Origin: Isoetes taiwanensis
Lineage: Eukaryota > Streptophyta > Lycopodiopsida > Isoetales > Isoetaceae
Length of the DNA: 64,000 nt
Assembly: GCA_021234155.1 (NCBI GenBank)
Contig: JAJEKV010000111.1
Location: 2,362,968-2,426,967 of the forward strand
Reading direction: 5' to 3'
Below, in pieces: positions 10,126-20,653 of this stretch; the stretch's first letter is position 1; the number at the start of each line of letters is the position of its first letter. The position numbers and the translations under genes are program-made. Below the pieces are notes generated by a model. That model did not search any database. It saw only the letters and a list, made by a program, of their open reading frames with translations, and was not told the DNA's origin.

Positions 10126-10578
10126 TCTCGACTGGCGAGTCGAGAAAGTCCCCCCATTACAAGGAAGCCCCATTACAAGAAAGGAATACCGAGAGGAAGA
10201 CAAAAAACAAGAGGGTGCAGGGGATTTCTCGACTCGCGAGTCGAGAAAGTCCCCAACTGCAAGGAGGCCTCTGTAATGCAGGAAATTATAAATTCTGGGT
10301 ATTCTCGACTCGGGAGTCTAGAATACCCAGAGAAAGACAAAAAAAAAGAGGATGCGGGGCCTTTCTCGACTCGCGAGTCAAGAAAGTCCTCGAGTGGATT
10401 GAGGCCTCTGTATAGCAGTAAATTACAAATTCTGGATATTCTCGAGTCGAGAATACCCAGAGGAAGACAGAAAATAGAGGATGGGGGGCCTTTCTCGACT
10501 CGCGAATAGTCCTCAAGTGGAAGGAGGCCTCTATATAGCAGTAACTTACAAGTTCCGGGTATTCTCGACTAAACGAGA
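10126..10578. repeat. Tandem array of about 130-bp units carrying two palindrome types
   Basis: Units share AGGCCTCTGTA, TAGCAGTAA, AGAGGAAGACAGAAAA and GATGCGGGG. Two palindromes alternate. Type I has CTTT/AAAG(T)CC arms, with cores at 10126-10145, 10227-10246, 10364-10383 and a truncated one at 10493-10505. Type II has GGGTAT/ATACCC arms, with cores at 10303-10322, a shortened one at 10440-10452 and another at 10563-10578 whose centre is replaced by AAA. The type II copy at 10294-10331 pairs over 38 bp apart from two core differences. Three copies have lost bases at or next to the centre of symmetry while the arms are kept. Confidence 0.9.
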
Positions 10579-10781
10579 ATACCCAAATGAAGACAGAAAA
10601 TAGAGGATGCGGGGTGCAGGGACAGTAATATACCTTATATAGCTGGCATTTGCTGCTATTGTATTCTGACAGTGGCTAATGCTGGCGCGGTGGGTGGTGT
10701 GTCTGCTGAGAGAACTCTGCACTCCCGTTTGGAATACCGATCCTTAATCCTCTGTGGGACCTCCTTTTCTGTCTGCAACAC

Positions 10782-11480
10782 TTATGCTGCCCTCACTAAA
10801 TGCTGACCATCCACAACCCAGAATCTCACATCTTTGCCCTTCAGGTCTTCCTCAGTGCTCCACCTGAACAACTCACCTATAGCTTTGCTGAATGGTATAA
10901 CGTCCGCAGGCATTGGATCCGCAATAGGATGACGTACCATGAGGTCCAGAATCTCTAGCATGTGAGCTGGATTAAATTCCCTGTGGTTGAAGAGGACCGC
11001 ATCGCCAGCCTTCAATTGTCTTATGTCCAGCAGCAACTTGTGGCCAATCCCCAGTGAATAAAACTGAGCCAGGTGCTCCATCTTTTGGGCCCCCCTCTGC
11101 GACTTCTTAATCTGGTCATCTGGATCCAAGAACTGGGAGTCAACCATTTCGTCATCTTCTGCATCTGAATCATCTGGAGTGCTTTCAGTTTCCACACTTG
11201 CACTCTTCTCTAGAGCTTTCTCCTTCTTAACAACATCCTTCGTAACTGTAGAGTGCTTTAAAGTCTTAACACTAGAGTTGTTACTGGAACTATTCTGGGT
11301 TCATCCACCATAATTGGTCCAGCATACCCTCTGCCACTTAAACCCAGGTATCTAACAAAAGAAATTTCCATTTCACAAGATACCACCACTTTTGGAATCT
11401 TCACTCGATTCTTTATGGCCGTGGAGAATTTCATGACCAATGGATTTACTGATATGTTGTGGTGATTGCCTAAACCTCAT
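10782..11480 (-). pseudogene. Unrecognised acidic gene with a ParB-like C-terminal motif
   Basis: The frame open from 11300 to the stop at 10782 encodes a Lys-rich then acidic stretch (TESTPDDSDAEDDEMVDSQ), a middle helical part, and the ending VRFWVVDGQHLVRAA. The phrase VDGQHR/L..A resembles the GxHR motif of ParB/sulfiredoxin-like nuclease folds; this is a weak likeness. Upstream a second frame (about 11480-11290) reads KIPKVVVSCEMEISFVRYLG and GRGYAGPIMVDE, which looks coding. It is offset by one base, with a TGA at 11303-11301 in the downstream frame. One frameshift would join the two. I regard it as a decayed gene of unknown role. The palindrome array lies 200 bp beyond its 3' end. Confidence 0.4.
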
Positions 11481-11639
11481 TGAATTCAAGCCAGTTTTAT
11501 GCCCGGGCGAACTGCATTCTTCAAACTTTCTAGCATAAAGGGGTCCAAATGTTTCTAAAATTGAAAATAATTTACGTTTTATGATAAAACATGTTGATTT
11601 ACATGTTTTCATGTTTCGTTGCTATTAGATGGCATTATA

Positions 11640-13850
11640 TGAAGTCGTCAAACCATTTTTAGCTCAAAAAAGCTGTTTGAGGTTGTGAATTGTTTCTCCT
11701 TTACTATAACAAGTTTTGACGTAAGACTTGTGGCCATAAGTTGTCAACTCTAAGAGCTATAGTCCAATAATTTTTTGAAATGTCTATAAGTCATGTTGAT
11801 CTCAATTTTCACTAAAGAAGATTCGATACAGAATCCAAGACAAAAAATAGAACTAATGTGGTTTAACTAAACTTATATATAAGCTTTCTAAAGGCAATAA
11901 ATGATGCACTCCATTCATTCCACTTATACATTCATAATAAAGAATTTTTATGAACTTAAATATGGTGAATAACCATGTATTCTTTTACATTTAGAAGTGG
12001 TTGCCACTACACAAAATTAGAGTTTAGCTAAGGTAATAATACAAAAAACTCATCTTTTATGGTAGGCAATATTTTTTATGAATGTCACCCTTCCTTGGCA
12101 ACATAGATCTTGAATTTCATGTTAAAGTAACATATTATATACAAGATTTGATTTAAAATAGACATGGACCATTTCTGGTTTGTACTTAGTCTTGCCATAT
12201 TTTAAAGCAAGATAGCATTCTTTTTCAACTCATGATTGACGAAACATGTGATAGAAGTTTAAAATATAGTTTGTATCGTCTTAGTGCAAAACACACGATG
12301 AAATCTTCTTATTTTTTACTATCATAAACTTAGTACACGTGTTTGCTGCTTAAGAGTTCCTACTTTAGGTATAATAATAGTAACTTTAGCTTGTCTTTCA
12401 TGATAGACTATAATTTTTATGGGTTCAAGCTTCATTGGCAACATAGATCTCCAATTTGATGTTAAAAATAACATACTACTATATGTAAAATTTGAATATA
12501 AATGGGCATGGACCATCATGGTCCACAATTAACGAATTGGGTATAGAATTAAATCTCTCTAATTATGATTACCAATTTTATTTATTGTTCATTTGTCACT
12601 TATACAATGATATGGCAATTTTCTACCTTCTCTAACATAATTTTTGGAAGGGTGAGTGGAGATTCATATAGGTTCAGTTTGCTTGTGCTTCAACTTTACC
12701 ATTAAATAATGCAATTCTAGCAACCAACTAATTAAGATGAGGATGTTAAAGCTTCTTGAATGATCATAAGCCATGTGGACCAGCAATGGAAGGAAGGAAG
12801 GAAGAAAATTTTAACGTCCACGGAACCCAATCGGGTTATGGGAAATGCAGAACATAGCGATCTATCTTTATTTTTCATAGTTCTAGCTTTTTATATTTGT
12901 TTTTCATTCTTTTGCATTGCTTCCACAACTTGAGAAGATAAAAAATACAAGTTTTGAGTTCACAATTCAATACATAGGTTTATGAAATCCATGGAACGCT
13001 GCGTGCTCTAACGATAACTTGGAATGAACACTAGAAAGTTTATGCTAAACCTCAAGATCGGGAGCATTGATTATTTTTAATGAATAGATTAGCTCATGAG
13101 GTGCTTATATCCCTTAATTGAAACTGAAACTAATTAACATGAGCGAGTTCTTAATTTTAAAAGAAGGTGGACCGGTAATGGTTTCGTAATATCTGAGCCT
13201 TTTTGATTTCTTGAAAACAAACGCTATGGCTTTTTTACGTGTTTGTTTTTGGGGTGATTCCATATCGTGGTAACCTTTCATAATGTGATTTTTTTGCGGA
13301 TGACTTTGAATCATTTTACTCCTATATAGACATAAGTTATCATTCACTTGTAATTGAAAAAATAAAAGAAAATCAAAACCTCATCATCAAGGCTAATGGA
13401 CATTTTTCTTAGATAAAGCAAGTTGTCTAATACTTATATTCAAAATTTTGGGTCAAAATTCATTTTCCTACAAAAGTTAGAGATTTGATTTGGGAACAAA
13501 CTTTACGGAAACCGAAGATTGGTTCCTGTAAGACAAGCAGCGCTTTTGACCTGTCATGTTCAAACAACCCTATCTCCTTCTCGGACCTCGGATTGAGGTG
13601 CGTTTTTTGTGTCTTACTCTCTAACGCGTGTAGAAAAATACAAAAATAATGAAAAAATCATAAAAATCATCTTACCGGAGACAGTTTTACTTTATCTAAA
13701 CATGTAGCTTAAATGGACTTGACCCCTTGGGTTTACCTAAGTGTAACTCTCATGAATGGGGACCAATAGATTTTTAGGTATTTTTCCCATGCAATGTGAC
13801 TGCTATATATTAACATATAAGAAGGGTTTGACTGATTATTGAACCTTTGA
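11640..13850. other. AT-rich intergenic stretch with one dispersed direct repeat
   Basis: No gene is seen. A degenerate direct repeat of about 120 bp occurs at 12058-12180 and 12408-12530. Both copies contain CATTGGCAACATAGATCT or a near match, then AACATA(T/C)TA and ATGGACCAT. They may be relics of an old element. Confidence 0.5.
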
Positions 13851-13900
13851 TTTTATATGAATTTTAAAGCAAACAGTGCAAATGCACATTTTCTGGTTCA

Positions 13901-14630
13901 TCATGTGACGACTCTAGTGTTAAGCACGTTGGATGTGAAGTTCCCTGTGTTAAAAAACTTCTCTCTCACCCTGGAAATCTCCATTCCGAGCTCCCTTGAT
14001 GTGAGCGTTCCGGCCTCCTTCATCCCTTCCAAATCCTTCCAGCCCAAGTTCTGGCAATTTAGAGGCGCCGACCTTTTGTCAGTCCCCTTGGCCTTGCTCA
14101 TTGATGTGGAAGAATAATTAGAGACAGACAATTTCTTGGTGTGGTAAAATTTATCCTTCAAGCTGTCTTGAATCTGGGGCAGCAACGGAGAGGACCACAC
14201 CGACCTTCTTATAATTATCGCCGGAACTTTTTTATCCCTTTTTCAAAGGAACAGATCTTTCTCCTTCTCACAAGATGTCACGTCGACATACCACCAGCAA
14301 TCTGCAGGGGTTTCCAGCAGCTCTGTTTTCGACCCTTCAAGGACGAAGAATGGAGTTCTACCAATGATGACGATTGTCTCTGCCGTAAATGCTGCAAGGT
14401 TAAAATATCGTCAGAATAGGTAGATGAATCGAATCAAAATTGAGAGCTTACCGGGAGGCATGCTCTTTCTTTTCTTCGTTCCACTAGAACTCGGCTCGAT
14501 CCGGTGCCCCCTTCTTCGTTGGAGTCGTCATGTCTTGATGCTAGCGTCGTCTCTTGCTGCTCGAATTCCCTTCTAAACTTAGTCTCTTCTGGAACTTTGT
14601 GATTTTGGGACTGCATGTAAAAAACAGGCA
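13901..14630 (-). pseudogene. Unrecognised spliced gene with an in-frame stop
   Basis: Minus strand. A 3' splice site (TTTTTTACATGCAG) precedes a hydrophilic exon near 14610-14452 (KVPEETKFRREFEQQETTLA, then SNEEGGTGSSRV). A good intron follows: donor CCG/GTAAGC and acceptor TTAACCTTGCAG. The next part reads TAETIVIIGRTPFFVLEG and LLETPADCWWYVDVTSCEKE, then LFL, a TGA, and on in the same frame as KRDKKVPAII ... RSVWSSPLLPQIQDS to a stop at 13901. The TGA may be a CGA-to-TGA transition. The exon upstream of the intron is one base out of frame with the downstream part, except in the frame that gives GTKKRKSMPP, which lacks an upstream start. Family unknown. I infer a decayed nuclear-type protein gene. 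Confidence 0.4.
14392..14451 (-). other. Predicted 60-bp GT-AG intron
   Basis: Minus strand: exon CCTCCCG, then GTAAGC at 14451-14446, and acceptor TTTTAACCTTGCAG ending at 14392. The size is at the low end for plants. Confidence 0.45.
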
Positions 14631-14934
14631 CAGGCATGTTCTTAAAATTGAAATTAAGGACATACAATCATTCAAGGGACATACAATCATTCAAGGGAAA
14701 AAAGCGGGCTAAGGGTACAGCACAACTGTCTTTAGCCCACCTAAACACTAACTTGAAATTTTACATTTCGAGGGACTAAGTGTTTCGGGCGCAGTGGAGT
14801 TTATCGGGCACATAGTTTTATCGGGTCTTAGCAGCCGGAGGCCGAGAGAGATTCCGAACGACTTCTCGGCATGGCGCCACGAGTTGTAAGCTCCTAACAG
14901 TGCTTTAATCTGTGTCTCATTCTAACTGAGTGTT

Positions 14935-15180
14935 TTGTTGAAACTAGATGATTTGATCGATGTACCTGGGACGAAGGTAGCAGCCGGATATGAGCTAGAG
15001 GACGTGGGCACTCTTCACTGCAGCGCCATGGAGAAGGGATACAAAAGAATCGCTTTGACACAAGTTTTTGATGAGGTCGCCTTGTTGATGAGGATGACAG
15101 AAGAAGCAAAGACCCTCGGACACTACAAGAGAATGACTGCTAAACGTCAGACAAATCGTCAGACAGTCTTCATAAGATAG
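14935..15180 (+). CDS. Short unrecognised open frame
   Basis: An 81-codon frame reads KLDDLIDVPGTKVAAGYELE and then LLMRMTEEAKTLGHYKRMTA, with good codon-like composition and no stop. Its true start is unclear: no ATG stands at the beginning, and the frame could be an internal exon. No family is recognised. Confidence 0.25.
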   Translation: MLKLDDLIDVPGTKVAAGYELEDVGTLHCSAMEKGYKRIALTQVFDEVALLMRMTEEAKTLGHYKRMTAKRQTNRQTVFIR

Positions 15181-15861
15181 CCATCTGCCCAAGTTGTTTT
15201 CCTGACGAATGTACTGACAAGTATTATCTGACGAATGTTAGTCAGGATTTAGTCAGATATTTAGTCACAGTACTCGTCTGTGATACAATGGGCCAAAGAG
15301 TGCTTGCGAGAAAAGGTGAGTGTTTACCACTGTTTTATTAGGATGCTTGTTTCAGAGATCCTGTTCGGTATGTTAGACTTGTTTAGAATGTCGAACTGCT
15401 CGAAAGCTCGCTCGAATGGTTGTTTCCTTGTTGAGCATATTTCAGCGTTGAGACACTATCTGAGTTGGGAGATGCTGAGCAAAGGAGCAACCAATCGGAG
15501 TAACTCGCGAGCAGCTCCATGTTTTGGTAGTTTTGGTTGGAATGCATTCCCCTATGTTTATTCGCAAAGGCCTCCACCCAGTCCGAGTCCCTGTTAGGCA
15601 TGCTAGACTTGTTTAGATCATGGAACTGCTCGAAAGCGCTCTTTAGGGATGCAGTTCAAATGCATTCCCCTGTGGTTAGTCGCAGAGGCCTCCACCCAGT
15701 CCGAGCCCCTCCCCTTTGCAATATTCGAGGAAGATGGTTCGAAGGAGAGTGGCTCTAACTAGAGAGAGGCACCTGCGACTTGACACTAGAGAATGCATTA
15801 GAGCTTGGGCAGGTCAAGGGCAGATGTGGGATGAGTCCGCATTGCTGTTTGTAAGACTCGA

Positions 15862-15893
15862 GGGCCTTCTCGACTCGCGAGTCGAGAATGCCC
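15862..15893. repeat. Palindrome in 261-bp unit 1
   Basis: Exact 20-bp core at 15868-15887. The arms GGGCCT and ATGCCC pair at five of six positions. Confidence 0.9.
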
Positions 15894-16122
15894 CTAGCGC
15901 TCCTTAGGGATGCAGTTCAAATGCATTCCCCTGTGGTTAGTCGTAGAGGCCTCCACCCAGTCCGAGCCCCTCCCCTTCACAATATTCGAGGAAGATAGTT
16001 CGAAGGAGAGTGGCTCTGACTGGATAGAGGCGCCTGCGACTTGACACGAGAGAATGCACTAGAGCTTGGGCAGTTCAAGGGCGGATGTGGGATGAGTCCA
16101 CATCGCTGTTTGTAAGACTCGA

Positions 16123-16154
16123 GGGCCTTCTCGACTCGCGAGTCGAGAAAGCCC
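16123..16154. repeat. Palindrome in 261-bp unit 2
   Basis: Exact core at 16129-16148. The arms GGGCCT and AAGCCC pair at five of six positions. Confidence 0.9.
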
Positions 16155-16394
16155 CCAGCGCTCCTTAGAGATGCAGTTCAAATGCATTCCCCTGTGGTTA
16201 GTCGCAGAGGCCTCCATCCAGTCCGAGCCCCTCCCCTTCGCAATATTCGAGGAAGATGGTTCGAAGGAGAGTGGCTCTAAATGGGTCGAAGCACCTGCGA
16301 CTCGACAATGCACCCAGCCCTCCTTATGGTCCTCTCGACCACCAAGACTGAGCCCCTATCCTCAAAGGCACTGGAATAGAGGGATCCAATCTGG

Positions 16395-16680
16395 ATGGCC
16401 GCATTCTCGACTCACGTGTCGAGAAGAGGAGAAGTAGACTTGCGTTGGCTGGCTGAGGCATTCTCGACTCGCGAGTTGAGAATAAAAGTGTTGGCTGGTT
16501 AAGGCATTCTCGACTCGCGGGTCGAGAATGGCGAGTCCAGAATAGGAGTGTTGGCTGGCTTGAGGCATTCTCAACTCGCAGGTCGAGAATGGCGAGTCCA
16601 GAATAAGAGTGTTAGCTGGCTGTGACATTCTCGACTTGCGAGTCGAGAATAGCGAGTCCACAATAGGAGTGTTGGTTTTT
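16395..16680. repeat. Minisatellite of 46-60 bp units centred on palindromes
   Basis: Five cores occur at 16405-16424, 16462-16481, 16508-16527, 16569-16588 and 16629-16648, each preceded by GGCAT or GACAT and joined by GCGAGTCCA(G/C)AATA(G/A)GAGTGTTGGCTGGCT. The cores carry one to three substitutions each. A degenerate half-core follows at 16781. Confidence 0.9.
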
Positions 16681-16829
16681 CAGCGAAGTCGAATCCTCAC
16701 CCAAAAAGACTCCGAAGTACTCTCCTATGCGAGGCGAGAATTGGGAGAGTACTTCCCCGGAGGCCGGGCGGGTGAGGGATTCTCGACTCAGAGGCGATTG
16801 TAGGTGTAGATCGTGACCTTTCCCCGCAA

Positions 16830-17770
16830 GGGAGGATGTATTATATGTTACTGGAAAGGTTTGTGCAATGCTCTAAACTACCTAACATCTTCATAATTGA
16901 ATTATGTGTTAGAATGAAACATTCATAATTGTTTCTTTCGTGTACATGCTTGCTCTGGAATTTTTTTTCTTCTATCACCTGTTTTTGGAGGATTCCTATT
17001 TCGGTTGCTTGTCCCTATTCATAGTTATGATTAAATGGCAACAGTGAGGCATTCAATTAAATAATACAAACAAAGATCATGGAACTGGCTTCCAAAAAAA
17101 AAACAGAAAACAATGATCATGGTCCTCACACGACCTGAATAAAACAAGATAACATAAGGAAAGAACGTACCTGACAGATTTGCTAGAAGAAGATGCAGCT
17201 TCCATGTCTGATTCCTTGCTTACACAAGCACTTGCAAATCGAGAATAGGGGTTTGTCAGGCTGGAAATTGTATCAGGAGATAGTAAGATCCTCTAAATAC
17301 TATAAGAAGAAGGAGTAAGTAAGGATACAGTAAAGCATATGGAAATAACAAGAACAGTTGTAAAAATAGTGCTAAAAACTTACTAAAAAGAACCTCACCT
17401 TCTTCTTAGACAATAGCGGCCTTTGGAGGAGTCGATCTGTGCGAAAACTTCGGCGTTGGATGCATCATGATCCGTCGACCAGGGGGGCGTCATAAGAATA
17501 AGTCGTTGAGGTGTTCGTCGGTCGATCGCCTAGTAGGAACAGAACAAAAACAAAGGATGAGGGAGTTCGACAAAACAGAGGATGAATTGGTCGGGATCGA
17601 GGAAGGGGAAGAGTGCAGTTATTTCTGGCTGCACTCTCGAACCTCGAAAAAGTGCCTTAATGAATGTCTGGCACGTGCAGGCCATGTCATGAGTGATGTG
17701 GGTGTGCGGACTGCTGACATGGGCACGTCCGCAGTCACTGAGGAAATGGCACGTGGCCACAAGAACATAT
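16830..17770. other. Stretch without a recognised gene
   Basis: A plus frame at 17467-17916 (149 codons) is open but ends in low-complexity Tyr/Asn/Gly/Ile sequence from the adjacent AT repeat and shows no known domain. Possible splice-like sites near 17168 and 17395 on minus are not enough to build a gene. Confidence 0.4.
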
Positions 17771-17779
17771 TTAATGTTG

Positions 17780-17990
17780 AAATGTTTTATATATTCAATG
17801 GTTTTATAGTTTTAATATTTTATGGTTCTAATGTTATGGTTATATATATGGCTATGATAATTGGTTACGATAATGGTTATGATAATTGGTTATATGGTTA
17901 TGATATATGGTTATGACAATTATTTATATGGTTATATGTTTATATTTTATTGTTTATTGTATTGTAGTGTTCATGGTTATATAGTTATAA
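17780..17990. repeat. AT-rich GGTTATRT-type repeat
   Basis: Imperfect repeats of GGTTAT, ATGATAATTGGTTA and ATATGG fill about 200 bp. Confidence 0.7.
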
Positions 17991-18395
17991 TGTGTGCTCT
18001 TTCATTTAGGGAGCATGTGAGATGAGCAGAATGGAGCCAAGGAAGCCCAGCAGAGGACATTGCCCTAGGCTCCAATGGAGGATGATGGTATGCTTATTGT
18101 TGCACCCGTGCAACGGGACGGTCTTTGCAGAGGGCATCATAACTGCAGTGGATCCACTAATAGTGTGAATGATGAAAGACTGAGAGATGATCATCTTGGT
18201 GTTGGCATTAGGAAGCTTCTTATCCAAGTTGATACAATCATGTCCCAGGGGAGCTCTAGTGACTGCATTGTGTGCTCTGGGTTGTTGGAGTCTTAAACTC
18301 AGTTAAGATGGCCAATTAGACATATTACACACAAGAATGGTGAGAACCTAGAAGGCCCAACTGAAGTAGATGCCCCAAGGCCCAGCCCAGGCAAT

Positions 18396-20653
18396 GTGGA
18401 AGGTTTGGTGGTGGATGAGCATCCTTTGATCACAAGGAATAGGTGCTACATTTTTCATAAAAGGCTACCAAGGGTGCCCAAGAGGGCTAGAAGTGACAGA
18501 TATTTACAAAGGATGGAAAGTATGGCACCAACCAAAAAAAACCTAGAAGCAATTAGGGGACAAGCGTGGTGTTGCACTCTAGATTGCACAGTCCAGTATA
18601 GTGTGGATGACCTTGTGGAGATAAGGTCCCAATACATTGGATAGCTTCAGAAAGACAGGATTAATTTCATCTACTCCTTGTATAGAAATTCTTGCTATGA
18701 TGAAAACACCGGAATATTACTTTATCAATTGAGGGGCCTGAAGGCATGTATGAGAGCATTGAGATGGATTCTTGGCGTGAGCAAGACTTCATTTTACAGA
18801 TACTGGGAGTAGGTCAGAAAAGGGCACAGGTTATTCCAGCGATGCACTGATTTTGCAACCAGAAACTACTGTAGGTCGGCCTCTTTCTCAATCACATTTC
18901 AACAAGTTATGGAAAACTCACTTCTCAGACGTGTGTGTCTTGCAACACATGCCATTCTCAAAGTGTAACACTTGCATTCAATTGAAGGATACAATTTCAT
19001 CAACTGTAATAGAAAAAGAAAGAATGGCAATCAAGGAGCAATTTGCAGATCACCAAAGGGAGTAAATATAATATCGACAGTTGTATTGGCAGTGGAGAAC
19101 ATTTTCCCAGATGCATCCTGACAGATTTTTGTGTATGATTCATGATAAGATGGACCAACACAAGACTTTCTCGCCAAAGCTAGATCCTTTGCCCAAGCAT
19201 TGTCAAAACGCTTTTCAGATGAAAGTAAGTCTGGCGGGTGTCTTGACACATGGGCATGGAACTGGCACCTATGGTCATTTTGTGCTTGATCTATGGAGGG
19301 ATGATCCAAATTTCCATTTGAGTTCTATTTTCAAGTGCTTGAGAACACTAGAGAGAGGATCGATAGAAGGGAGGAGGTATTCTCCATTAGCCCCCATTTT
19401 TTAGGCTTTGATGGATGATCAACTGCTCTGTTACCGAAAGCAGATAAAGGATCTCACATCCAAGGTGTCGAAAGAAACAAGAAGGGCTTGGGATGACTTC
19501 CCCTTACTTGAAAAACAACTGCCAGAGGAGTTATGTGTTCAATTGGACAACTGTTGGAAAGAAAACAAGAATAGATGGATGTTTGGGGCAATGTCATACT
19601 TGACAGCAGTGGGAGTATTCAAGATTGTGAAGGTGGGGTTCATGATGGTTGGGCATATGCATGATGATATAGATGCATTCTTCGGGATTTTCTCTACCAA
19701 GCTCAAGAGAGAAAATATGACTAGTCTCCCCTGAACTAATGGATGTGTTTGAGAGCTGCATTGACCCCAACCCAATGGCTTTCTTGATGAATGAGGTTGC
19801 AGATTGGAAATCATTTGTCGAGGGATACTTGCTAGATGGTAAGGATCAGTACTGACAGGACACACAAATCCACTTTAGTTCAAGTTTTGGGTTAGGGATG
19901 GAATATCGATCATACAATATAAGTGGAGACCAGGTGACAAGTTGTGGGTGCCTGTACAAGGAATGGAGTTGTGGCAAAGGGGGGCTACAGGTGAGGTTCT
20001 TATTTCTAGAGGGCAGCCAAAACCACTTCCTCCCTTCAAGACTGTTAAAGACTCTAGCCAACTAGTGAAGGGCATCAAGGATTATATAACGCACTAGGAT
20101 GATGTTCGAAATGGAAAGCACATCACCACCTTGAAGAAAAATCACATGGACCCCCTAATCAATTATTGAGAGAAAGTTGTGACATGCTTAGAAACAGTAC
20201 AGCCATCCGCGGGAGGGGGGGGGAGGAGGTGCATCAAAGCCGAAGTGGTTTGACCTTCCTGAGTGGGATCCTTTTGAGGACATCAAGGAAGGATACTTTG
20301 TGCTAGTAAGGCCTGACGATGAGGATTGTCTAATATGGTTAGGGGTGGCACTCTCTGATGTTACCGCCACTATGGCTGATGGAGAGGAGTTGCATCCTGG
20401 ATTCCAAATTCAATATTGGGAGCCCATTGGAAGACACAAGAAGGGCAACTTGAAAGAGCAATACACCGATTGCTGGGAGAAGAAGTGGAGGGCAAATCAT
20501 GCTGATTCTCAAAGGAGGGAATTGGTGGAGTGTGTGGTATGGTCATATCCAACTTGTCACATTTCAAAGGACAAGACACATAAGATCCCAAAAAGGGAGA
20601 TGGACAAAGCCATGAGCAACCTCCATGCTATAGCACTGTATAAGGGTAGATAA
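18396..20653 (+). pseudogene. Decayed DUF7869-like transposon-associated protein gene
   Basis: Plus strand, in pieces. 18396-18790 has CCTLDCTVQYS and GILGV-like segments with in-frame stops at 18642 and 18811. 18853-19065 has PFSKCNTCIQLKDTI, a CX2C pair. 19081-19404 has MIHDKMDQHKT and LTHGHGTGTYGHFVLDLW. 19408-19734 has QLDNCWKENKNRWMFG and FMMVGHMHDDIDAFF. 20300-20653 is the C-terminal part with WLGVALSDV. The series MDQxKT ... QLDNCxxENK ... VGHxHxDID is the pattern I remember for the DUF7869 family, which is abundant in plants and some animals and probably transposon-borne with an RNase-H-like core. Stops and frameshifts occur between every piece, so no full protein can be made. The family name is from memory; the motifs are seen directly. 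Confidence 0.7.

Larger units (their letters stand above)
15530..16335. repeat. 261-bp tandem repeat, about three and a half units, with palindromes
   Basis: GCAGTTCAAATGCATTCCCC recurs at 15651, 15912 and 16173 (period 261), after a shorter, diverged unit from about 15530. Each full unit contains GGCCTCCACCCAGTCCGAG, TTCGAGGAAGAT, AGAATGCA(T/C)TAGAGCTTGGG and ends with an exact palindrome core (15868-15887 and 16129-16148). Confidence 0.92.

Noticed and set aside
10126-10578. CRISPR-like array (regularly spaced palindromic repeats)
   Set aside because: The spacers are themselves repeats of one another, unit length is about 130 bp, and the genome is a plant's. It is an ordinary tandem array carrying palindromes.
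15280-15597. 105-codon frame before the 261-bp array
   Set aside because: It ends within repeat sequence and has no recognisable motif or splice context.
17467-17916. 149-codon plus frame
   Set aside because: Its last third is translated AT-rich repeat and the first part matches nothing known.
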